The position numbers and the translations under genes are program-made. DNA of 64,000 nt from Bryobacterales bacterium (GTDB lineage Bacteria; Acidobacteriota; Terriglobia; Bryobacterales; Bryobacteraceae), in assembly GCA_016716385.1 (NCBI GenBank), contig JADJWL010000011.1:62001-126000 (forward strand), read 5' to 3'. Shown here in pieces: positions 17,984 through 24,245 of this stretch (positions within the stretch are counted from its first letter, which is position 1; every line of letters starts with the position of its first letter). The notes beneath the pieces were generated by a model. It saw nothing but the letters and a program-made list of their open reading frames with translations, made no database searches and had not been told where the DNA came from.

Positions 17984-18408
17984 TGACGATTGCGATCGCC
18001 TGCCTCGTCACCGCGGCGGTACTCTTCTATGTGCTGTCGGTGCGGGAGCGGGACATCCCCGAACCCGAGCCTGTCTCTCCGTTTGACCACCTGGACGAAC
18101 GCAAGGCGGCCATTTACGAAAACCTGCGCGACTTGCAGTTTGAGTACCGCCTCGGCAAGCTTTCCGACAACGACTACCAGCAGACCAAGCTCGATTTGCA
18201 GAAGGAACTGGCCGGCGTCCTGGCTGAAGTCGACCGTCTGCGGGAGGAGCTGACGGCCAAGGGGAAACTGGCGCCCGCTCCGGCGAAGAAGCCGAAACCC
18301 GCCGCCAAGCCGGCGGCGTATGAGTGTCCCGAGTGCAAGGCAGTGTTCCCCGCGCCGATGAAGTTCTGCGGAGAGTGTGGCAAGGCCATGAGGGCGGAAT
18401 CGGCATGA
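17983..18408 (+). CDS. CcmI-like protein with C-terminal zinc ribbon
   Basis: 141 residues. An N-terminal transmembrane helix (3-19) is followed by a helical region (about 35-85: DERKAAIYENLRDLQFEYRLGKLSD) that matches the CcmI N-terminal pattern seen in cytochrome c biogenesis operons, a Lys/Pro/Ala linker, and a double CxxC zinc ribbon (ECPECKAVF, then FCGECGKAM). The usual CcmI TPR domain is absent. Its ATG overlaps the ccmH stop (TGATG), so it belongs to the ccm operon. A role in presenting apocytochrome is by analogy; the zinc ribbon is unexplained. Confidence 0.65.
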   Translation: MTIAIACLVTAAVLFYVLSVRERDIPEPEPVSPFDHLDERKAAIYENLRDLQFEYRLGKLSDNDYQQTKLDLQKELAGVLAEVDRLREELTAKGKLAPAPAKKPKPAAKPAAYECPECKAVFPAPMKFCGECGKAMRAESA

Positions 18409-19364
18409 GAACGCTGCTGCTTCTCGTTTCCTGCCTGCCGCTGGCGGCGGCCGTGGATGGCGTGGTGATGAACCGGACCTCCGGCAAGCCCCAGGCCAAC
18501 GCGACCGTAACGCTGTATTCTCTGGGACAGGCGGGGATGGAAGCGGTGGAGAGCATCAAGTCCGCCGCCGATGGCACGTTCACGATCGACCGTCCGGCGG
18601 ATGGCCCGCATGTAATCCAGACCGCTTTCGACGGGGTCACCTACAACCACATGCTGTCTCCGGGCGCTCCGCGGACGGGCCTCCAGCTTGAAGTGTTCAA
18701 TTCGGCCTCGCGCCCGGGCGCCGCCAAAGTCGACCAGCACATGGTGCTGTTCGAACCGGCGGCGGGCGAGATGGAAGTGACCGAGAACTTCCTCTGGCGG
18801 AACGACGGCACAACGACCTACAACGATCCGGACCGCGGGACCCTGAGGGTGTTTCTTCCCGAGTCCGCCCGCAGCCAGCGCGTGATGGCGACCGCGCCGC
18901 GCGGCATGCCCATCGAGCGGGCGCTCGAGAAGACGAACCAGCCGAACGTCTACTCCATCGACTTCCCGATTAAGCCCGGCGAAACCAGCGTCCAGGTCAC
19001 CTACAAGCTGCCCTTCCAGTCGCCCGCAGCCTTCGAAAGCCGCGTGCTGCATAACGGGGGACGGACGAGTCTGATCGCGCCCGTCGGCGTCGAACTGGCG
19101 GGAGAAGGACTGCTGCCCCGCGGCCAGGAGCCGCGCACCCAGGCGTCGATCTTCGAAGTGAAAGCGCCGGCGTACAAAGTGGAGATCTCCGGAACGGGCG
19201 CGCTGCGGGCGGCCGCCGCGGCGGCCGAAGAGAGCTCCGGACCCCGCATCGCGCCGTTGATGCCGAAGGTCTACGACCGCCTCGTCCTCCTGCTGGTTCT
19301 GTCGCTCGCCATCCTCGCGCTCGGCTTCACACTCATGTTCCGGGCGGCCAAGGAGCGCAGGTAG
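18405..19364 (+). CDS. Exported carboxypeptidase-regulatory-like protein within the ccm operon
   Basis: 319 residues. Signal peptide ending AAAVDG, a beta-sandwich like the carboxypeptidase regulatory domain (about 18-95: VDGVVMNRTSGKPQANATV), a second predicted beta domain (about 105-280), and a C-terminal transmembrane helix (DRLVLLLVLSLAILALGFTL) ending in basic residues. It is thus periplasmic with a membrane tail. It overlaps the zinc-ribbon gene by 4 bases and ends 2 bases before ccmA, so it is cotranscribed with cytochrome c maturation genes. I do not recognise it as any known Ccm component. Confidence 0.7.
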   Translation: MRTLLLLVSCLPLAAAVDGVVMNRTSGKPQANATVTLYSLGQAGMEAVESIKSAADGTFTIDRPADGPHVIQTAFDGVTYNHMLSPGAPRTGLQLEVFNSASRPGAAKVDQHMVLFEPAAGEMEVTENFLWRNDGTTTYNDPDRGTLRVFLPESARSQRVMATAPRGMPIERALEKTNQPNVYSIDFPIKPGETSVQVTYKLPFQSPAAFESRVLHNGGRTSLIAPVGVELAGEGLLPRGQEPRTQASIFEVKAPAYKVEISGTGALRAAAAAAEESSGPRIAPLMPKVYDRLVLLLVLSLAILALGFTLMFRAAKERR

Positions 19365-19366
19365 TC

Positions 19367-20071
19367 GTGGCCGCGGCGGCGGTTGCCGTGCGCGACCTGT
19401 GGAAGTTCTTCGGCGACTACCCGGCCTTACGGGAAATCACCTTTGACGTGGAGCCGGGCACCTGTCTGGCGCTGCTCGGGCGCAACGGAGCGGGCAAGAC
19501 CACGCTCCTGCGGTTGCTGGCGGGTTTTTCGCACCCTGGACGCGGCGAGGTCCGCATTCTGGGAGCGGGCGTCCGCGCACCGGAAACCCGCGCCCGGCTG
19601 GGTGTGCTGGGACACGGCATTTCCCTCTACGAAGAGCTGTCGGCATCTGAAAACCTGCACCTGTTCGGCTCTCTGTTCGACCTGCCGGATCCCGCGCGCG
19701 CGGTGGATGAATGGCTGGAGCGCGTCGGCCTTTCGCGCGTGCGTGACGGCCTGGTGCGGGAATTTTCGCGCGGCATGCGGCAGCGCCTGGCGATCGCGCG
19801 GGCGTTCCTGCACGGCCCGTCGCTGGTCCTGCTCGACGAGCCGTTCACTTCGCTCGACGACCGCGCCATCGCTGTCCTGCAGCAGGTTATCCGCGAAGGC
19901 CTCGCCGCCGGCTGCACCGTCATCATGTCGACGCACCAGATTCGCGAGGCGATGGAATTGGCCACTCACGCCGCGTTGCTTGCCCGGGGCCGGTTGCTCT
20001 ACCACGGTCCCCGCGCTCCCGAGATGCTCGCCGACCCCGGCTGGCTGTACGCGCAGTACGGAGAAGCATGA
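19367..20071 (+). CDS. ccmA: Haem exporter ATP-binding protein CcmA
   Basis: A 234-residue ABC ATPase. Walker A GRNGAGKTT (38-46), signature region REFSRGMRQRLAIARA (131-146, the family's degenerate LSGGQ) and Walker B SLVLLDEPFTSLD (152-164) are present. Position between ccm genes and directly before ccmB identifies it as CcmA, which with CcmB releases holo-CcmE from CcmC by ATP hydrolysis. The start is GTG at 19367, two bases after the previous stop; the 3' end overlaps ccmB by 4 bases. Confidence 0.88.
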   Translation: MAAAAVAVRDLWKFFGDYPALREITFDVEPGTCLALLGRNGAGKTTLLRLLAGFSHPGRGEVRILGAGVRAPETRARLGVLGHGISLYEELSASENLHLFGSLFDLPDPARAVDEWLERVGLSRVRDGLVREFSRGMRQRLAIARAFLHGPSLVLLDEPFTSLDDRAIAVLQQVIREGLAAGCTVIMSTHQIREAMELATHAALLARGRLLYHGPRAPEMLADPGWLYAQYGEA

Positions 20072-20745
20072 CGTTCTGGCGCCACACCTGGACCGTCTTG
20101 ACGAAAGATCTGCGCGCCGAGCTGCGCACAAAAGAGGCGGTGAACGCATCGTTTTCCTTCGCGATCACGATCCTGCTGCTGATCAGCTTTGCCTTCGATC
20201 CGACCGAAGAAATGACGCGCGAATTCTCCGGGGGGCTCCTGTGGATCGTCTTCGCGTTCGCCGCCGTGCTCATTCTCAATCGCAGCTACGCGCGGGAACT
20301 GCCGAACGATTGTCTGGACGCGCTGATCGCTTCGCCCGCGCCGGCGTCCGCGATTTTTCTCGGGAAGGCGTTGTCGAATCTGTTCCTCCTGCTCGCCGTG
20401 GAAGCCGTCTGCTTCCCGGTCTTCGGCATCTTCTACAATGTGCGATGGATCGGCCAGTTCTGGCCCCTGTTGCTGGTGGTCGTGCTGGGAACCTGGGGTT
20501 TGACCGTCGTCGGAACCATGTTCAGCGCCCTGACGGTCAACATCCGTTTGCGGGAGGTGATGCTGCCCCTGCTTCTCTACACAACCATGATTCCCGGCCT
20601 GCTCGCGTCGATGCAGCTCACCGTGCATTTGCTGGCCGGCGAGCCACTCTCCACAGCCTTTGTCTGGCTGCGATTTCTGATAGGATTTGACGTGATCTTC
20701 ACGGCGCTGGCGCTGACGTTCGTGGATACCGTCCTGGTGGGATAA
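20068..20745 (+). CDS. ccmB: Haem exporter membrane protein CcmB
   Basis: A 225-residue protein with six predicted transmembrane helices, starting WRHTWTVLTKDLRAELRTKE, the usual CcmB cytoplasmic lead-in. LPNDCLDALIASPAPASAIFLGKA matches the family's amphipathic loop after TM2. Length is normal (220-225). It forms the membrane part of the CcmAB complex. ATGA overlap with ccmA and 3 bases to ccmC. Confidence 0.88.
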   Translation: MTFWRHTWTVLTKDLRAELRTKEAVNASFSFAITILLLISFAFDPTEEMTREFSGGLLWIVFAFAAVLILNRSYARELPNDCLDALIASPAPASAIFLGKALSNLFLLLAVEAVCFPVFGIFYNVRWIGQFWPLLLVVVLGTWGLTVVGTMFSALTVNIRLREVMLPLLLYTTMIPGLLASMQLTVHLLAGEPLSTAFVWLRFLIGFDVIFTALALTFVDTVLVG

Positions 20746-20748
20746 CGT

Positions 20749-21426
20749 ATGCGGAAATCCATCATCATTCTGATTGCGTTGCTAGGCGTCGGCTGGGTCG
20801 TGTGGAATCTGCACACCGTGCTGCTCCAGCTTCCCGACGACGCCGATCAGGGTCCGGTCTACCGGATCATGTTCTTCCACATCCCGGCCTGGTTCAGCGC
20901 TGGAATCGCCGTGTTCATCGCACTCGGCTCCAGCATCGGGTACCTCATCACGAAGAACCTGAAGTACGACGCAGTGGCGCTCGCCACAACGGAAGCAGCG
21001 GTCGCGTTTCTCACAATCGGTCTCGTCACGGGATCCATCTGGGGCCGCATCAGTTGGGGCATCTGGTGGACCTGGGATGCGCGGCTGACCTCGGCGCTGG
21101 TCTGCTGGCTGCTCTACGCCGGCTACCTGGTGCTGCGGACGGCCATCGAAGAGCCGTCGCAACGGGCGCGCATTTCGGCGGTCCTGCAGATCTTCGCGTT
21201 TGCCGATATCCCGATCGTGTGGTACTCGATCGAATGGTTCCGCACCCAGCATCCGGGTCCGGTGCTGCGCGGCAGCGGCGAGATGGACGGTGCCATGAAG
21301 GCCGCCGTCTACGCCAACTGGCCGGCCCTGATGCTGGTGGCCGCGGCGTTTGTGCTGCTCCGCCTGCGCCAGGAGGAAGTGAAGCGCGAGATCGACAGCC
21401 TGCGGCGGATCGTCCACGCGGGCTAG
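20749..21426 (+). CDS. ccmC: Haem delivery protein CcmC
   Basis: A 225-residue six-helix protein with the WWD-type motif WGRISWGIWWTWDARLTSAL (about 98-117). Conserved periplasmic histidines flank it (FFHIPAW, H44, and RTQHPG near residue 170). CcmC loads haem onto CcmE. Start at ATG 20749. The downstream 65 bases before ccmD hold a small structured element. Confidence 0.92.
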   Translation: MRKSIIILIALLGVGWVVWNLHTVLLQLPDDADQGPVYRIMFFHIPAWFSAGIAVFIALGSSIGYLITKNLKYDAVALATTEAAVAFLTIGLVTGSIWGRISWGIWWTWDARLTSALVCWLLYAGYLVLRTAIEEPSQRARISAVLQIFAFADIPIVWYSIEWFRTQHPGPVLRGSGEMDGAMKAAVYANWPALMLVAAAFVLLRLRQEEVKREIDSLRRIVHAG

Positions 21427-21447
21427 CCCGGCGGAGCCGGTTTGGAG

Positions 21448-21467
21448 CCGCGACCGTGAGGGAGCGG
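21448..21467 (+). repeat. Hairpin element with GNRA loop and tandem GA mismatches
   Basis: Between ccmC and ccmD the RNA would fold as CCGC-GA-CC-GUGA-GG-GA-GCGG. This is two Watson-Crick stems (CCGC/GCGG and CC/GG) around a symmetric tandem G-A/G-A internal loop, closed by a GUGA (GNRA-class) tetraloop. The regularity suggests a selected RNA structure or a dispersed palindromic repeat. I recall similar GAGCCGCGACC...GGGAGCGG strings in acidobacterial genomes, but cannot verify that here. Confidence 0.45.
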
Positions 21468-21491
21468 GCGGAGAGTGGCTAGGAAGCTTTC

Positions 21492-21650
21492 ATGGATCAA
21501 CGCAATATCGAGTTCATGTTTTACGGGTTGGCGTCGGCTTGGGTCATTCTGGGCGTCTATGCGCTCACCCTGCTGACGCGGGAGCGAAAGATCGACGCGG
21601 AGCTGAAGCGGCTGCGCGGCTTGGTGGAGAACCGGGAGGAGACGAAATGA
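21492..21650 (+). CDS. ccmD: CcmD-like small membrane protein
   Basis: A 52-residue gene at the end of the ccm operon: MDQRNIEFMFYGLASAWVI begins a single transmembrane helix (about residues 10-29), followed by a charged helix (RERKIDAELKRLRGLVENR). This is the size and topology of CcmD/CcoQ-like proteins that stabilise the CcmABC complex and release holo-CcmE. An AGGAAG Shine-Dalgarno precedes the ATG at 21492. Its stop overlaps the next gene's ATG (ATGA). Identification rests on position and topology, since CcmD is poorly conserved. Confidence 0.75.
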   Translation: MDQRNIEFMFYGLASAWVILGVYALTLLTRERKIDAELKRLRGLVENREETK

Positions 21651-22993
21651 ATCGGCGCGGACTCTTGAAGATGATCACCGGCGGCGCGTTCGCCGGTCTT
21701 GTCACGAAGCGGGAACTGGAGGCCCAGGCACAGGCCCGGCGCGCCACACGCGGCATGCCGTCGCCCATCATCAAAGACGTTCAGGCGATCGAAACAAGCC
21801 CGAACGGTCTCCGTCTGACCGTGGTGAAGGTCACAACCGACCAGGACGGCCTCTACGGCTATGGGTGCGCTACGTACACGCAGCGCGCCGACCTCGTGAC
21901 GCCCGCGGTCAACAAGTACCTGAAGCCGCTGCTCGTGGGCCGTCCCGCCGACCGCATCGACGACATCTGGCAGGCCTGTTACAACGGCTCCTACTGGCGC
22001 AACGGCCCGGTGCTGAACAACGCCATCAGCGGCGTCGATCAGGCGCTGTGGGACATCAAGGGACGCCAGGCAGGCATGCCCGTGTACCAGCTTCTGGGCG
22101 GCAAGTGCCGCGAAGCAGCCGACTGCTACGGCCACGCCAGCGGCGCGGAGATTCCGGACGTGATCGAAAGCGCCCAGCGCTACATCGCCCAGGGATTCCG
22201 CCACGTGCGCGTGCAGGTCGGCACGCCGGGCATGGCGGGGTACGGCGCGGGACGCGGCGCCAAGCCCGTTGAGGCCCTGCACAACGATCCGGTGTTCGAG
22301 CCCGCCTATTACATCCGCCGCGCGCTGAAGCTCTTCGAAGCCTGCCGCGAGCAGTTGGGCGAGGAGATCGAACTGTTGCACGACGTGCATGAGCGCGTGA
22401 GCCAGATTCAAGCGGTACAGTTCTGCAAGGACGTGGAGAAGTTCAAGCTGTTCTTCTTCGAGGATCCGCTGTCGCCGGAAGACATCGCCTGGTTCCGCAT
22501 CATCCGGCAGCAGTGCGCCACGCCGATCGCCATGGGCGAGCTGTTCAACAGCCCGCACGAGTGGAACCCTCTCATTGGCGAGCGCCTGATCGACTACATC
22601 CGGATTCACATCTCGCAGGCGGGCGGTTTGACGCCGTGCCGCAAGATCGCGGCGTTCGGCGAGATCCACGGCGTGAAGACAGCGTGGCACGGCCCGGGCG
22701 ACGTATCGCCCGTGGGCCACGCGGCCAATGTCGCGCTGGACCTGGCCTGCTGGAACTTCGGCGTCCAGGAGTACTCACCGTTTAACGAGCGCCTGCAGGA
22801 GATCTTCGAAGGCTGTCCGGTGATGAAGAACGGCTATCTGTACGCGAACGAGAAGCCGGGCTGGGGCATCGAAGTGAACGAGAAGATTGCGGCGAAGTAC
22901 CCGTTCGGCACGAATGAGAGCCCCGAACGCTCCCGCTACAACGGCGGTTGGGGCATCATCCGGCGGCGCGACGGCACGGTGATCAAGCAGTAG
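21647..22993 (+). CDS. Enolase-superfamily sugar acid dehydratase (ManD-like), Tat leader
   Basis: 448 residues. The N-terminus NRRGLLKMITGGAFAG looks like a Tat leader. The rest is a mandelate racemase/enolase-type barrel of the mannonate/gluconate dehydratase (ManD/RspA) group: AISGVDQALWDIKGRQAGMP in the capping domain, then LLHDVHERV (D246, H248), FFFEDPLSPED (E272) and MGELFNSPHEW (E298) as metal and catalytic positions, and AWHGPGDVSPVGHAAN near the C-terminus. It probably dehydrates a hexonate; the exact sugar cannot be told. It overlaps ccmD by 4 bases but is functionally unrelated to cytochrome maturation. Confidence 0.8.
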   Translation: MNRRGLLKMITGGAFAGLVTKRELEAQAQARRATRGMPSPIIKDVQAIETSPNGLRLTVVKVTTDQDGLYGYGCATYTQRADLVTPAVNKYLKPLLVGRPADRIDDIWQACYNGSYWRNGPVLNNAISGVDQALWDIKGRQAGMPVYQLLGGKCREAADCYGHASGAEIPDVIESAQRYIAQGFRHVRVQVGTPGMAGYGAGRGAKPVEALHNDPVFEPAYYIRRALKLFEACREQLGEEIELLHDVHERVSQIQAVQFCKDVEKFKLFFFEDPLSPEDIAWFRIIRQQCATPIAMGELFNSPHEWNPLIGERLIDYIRIHISQAGGLTPCRKIAAFGEIHGVKTAWHGPGDVSPVGHAANVALDLACWNFGVQEYSPFNERLQEIFEGCPVMKNGYLYANEKPGWGIEVNEKIAAKYPFGTNESPERSRYNGGWGIIRRRDGTVIKQ

Positions 22994-23019
22994 GCGGGGA
23001 TCAGGCCGGAGCAGATCCG

Positions 23020-23865
23020 TTAGACAGCTTCGAGTTCCTTGAGGGTCCGCCCCTCCTTGTCCTTCCATGCAAGGAGGCCATTCGCTGATCCCCCGTGAAC
23101 AACGGTCGCAGCCGCGCTCGGACTACTGAACTCTGCATCCCGGGTGAATTTGAAGTGATCGCTGTGCTGCCGCAAGGTTCCATCCTCGATCAACTTGTTA
23201 CGCGTCACAAGCGTATAGGGCCACTGATGGGCCGACGCGCGCTCTTTGAGGACGGCCTGTGATCCTTTGAGGACGACGAAACCGTTCGGCGCGAGATGGC
23301 CTGTGGCTCTGAGGCCTTTGATGTCGCAGAAAAGAACTCGCTTCTCGGCTTGCCCTCCTGGCGGTTGACCGATCGGCAGCAGTGCGTCGGCTCCAAGGAC
23401 CGGCATCAACTGGTGAATCCGCTCGAGAAAGATCTCCATGTCCTCACGGTCGGATTCGGGGAGCTTCGCCCCGCTTGACTGACCGTTCATCACGGTGGCC
23501 CTGCCAACCGATTTGGCCTGTTCGATCAGGCGGCCCTCCAGATAACGAATATGCGCCTTGGTCAGATTTTCATCTTTGGTAATGAAAAAGACGACATGGT
23601 TCCAAAAGTCCTTGTCGAGATGACCGCGCAGGCGATCGCGAATGCTTTCAGCTTCGCCCACGTACACTGCCGTCTTCCCGGATTCTGAGTCAACGCCGCT
23701 CAGGAAGTACACGCCCGGCTTTGCGGCCTCTTCTCGCGAGAGAACACCATCCAGTTCACTCCGCGGACCAGCGATAGCCTTTCCGGTCCAGTTTGAGATC
23801 TCAGCGGTCCTGAGGCGCTTCGGATCGCCATGGACGAGAAACAGCTTAATGGTTGCACTCGGCAT
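23020..23865 (-). CDS. GIY-YIG nuclease family protein with DUF4357 domain
   Basis: 281 residues. A GIY-YIG domain at about 48-120 shows PGVYFLSG and AVYVGEAESIRDRL, with a glutamate near 110 (YLEGRLIEQ) in the place of the metal-binding residue. The C-terminal 60 residues (SPSAAATVVHGGSANGLLAWKD) match DUF4357, a domain often attached to GIY-YIG and other nuclease-like proteins. Base composition is visibly lower in GC than the neighbouring genes, suggesting transfer. It stands alone on the minus strand next to an antitoxin relic. A DNA processing or defence role is plausible but unproven. ATG at 23863-23865; an inverted repeat lies just upstream. Confidence 0.8.
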   Translation of the reverse strand: MPSATIKLFLVHGDPKRLRTAEISNWTGKAIAGPRSELDGVLSREEAAKPGVYFLSGVDSESGKTAVYVGEAESIRDRLRGHLDKDFWNHVVFFITKDENLTKAHIRYLEGRLIEQAKSVGRATVMNGQSSGAKLPESDREDMEIFLERIHQLMPVLGADALLPIGQPPGGQAEKRVLFCDIKGLRATGHLAPNGFVVLKGSQAVLKERASAHQWPYTLVTRNKLIEDGTLRQHSDHFKFTRDAEFSSPSAAATVVHGGSANGLLAWKDKEGRTLKELEAV

Positions 23866-23870
23866 TCAAT

Positions 23871-23893
23871 GTGTCAGCGTGCTGCTTTGACAC
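23871..23893. promoter_or_regulatory. Inverted repeat upstream of the GIY-YIG gene
   Basis: GTGTCA (23871-23876) and TGACAC (23888-23893) form a perfect 6-base inverted repeat with an 11-base spacer, starting 5 bases upstream of the nuclease ATG. The 17-base centre-to-centre spacing is near 1.6 helical turns. It could be an operator; no cognate regulator is visible. Confidence 0.35.
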
Positions 23894-23990
23894 GATGATT
23901 CTAGCCCAGGAGGCTGGTTCCCGGAAGCATTGCTGTTGTCCTGGCGGTGGACAGGTGCTGCAGAGGTTCGTGGTTGGAGACATTTCGAAA

Positions 23991-24191
23991 GTGATCCAGG
24001 CGCGGGATGTTCCTGGCGAAGTACACGCGGTGCGCGAGGGGATGAGCCTCTCCGACTTTCGTCAAGTGCGAATTGGTGCGGGCACCGCGGGGCCGACGTT
24101 GCAGGAATGGCTGGAGCGCGCCCGGTCAACTAAACCGGTCTCAACGAAACCGAGCGCGGCGGACATGATCCGACAACTTCGCCACAACTGA
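23991..24191 (+). pseudogene. Degraded VapB/Arc-type antitoxin relic
   Basis: The translated stretch (IQARDVPGEVHAVREGMSLSDF, later LQEWLERARSTKPVSTKPSA) is clearly homologous to the intact antitoxin at 32579-32809. Eight residues (RTLKSRAA in the intact copy) are deleted from the ribbon-helix-helix domain, and the segment after SDF is out of phase: an extra base and a compensating change turn IKRELAHVA into unrelated residues. No toxin gene follows. It retains a GTG start at 23991 but should not fold as an antitoxin. Confidence 0.7.
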
Positions 24192-24245
24192 GCCGTGGTG
24201 TTCTCAACCCGACATTAGATCCGAGGCGCTTGCCATAATGGAGGT

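Noticed and set aside
23853..23990. N-terminal extension of the antitoxin relic as a real gene start
   Set aside because: The residues before position 23991 have no similarity to the paralogue and overlap the GIY-YIG promoter region.
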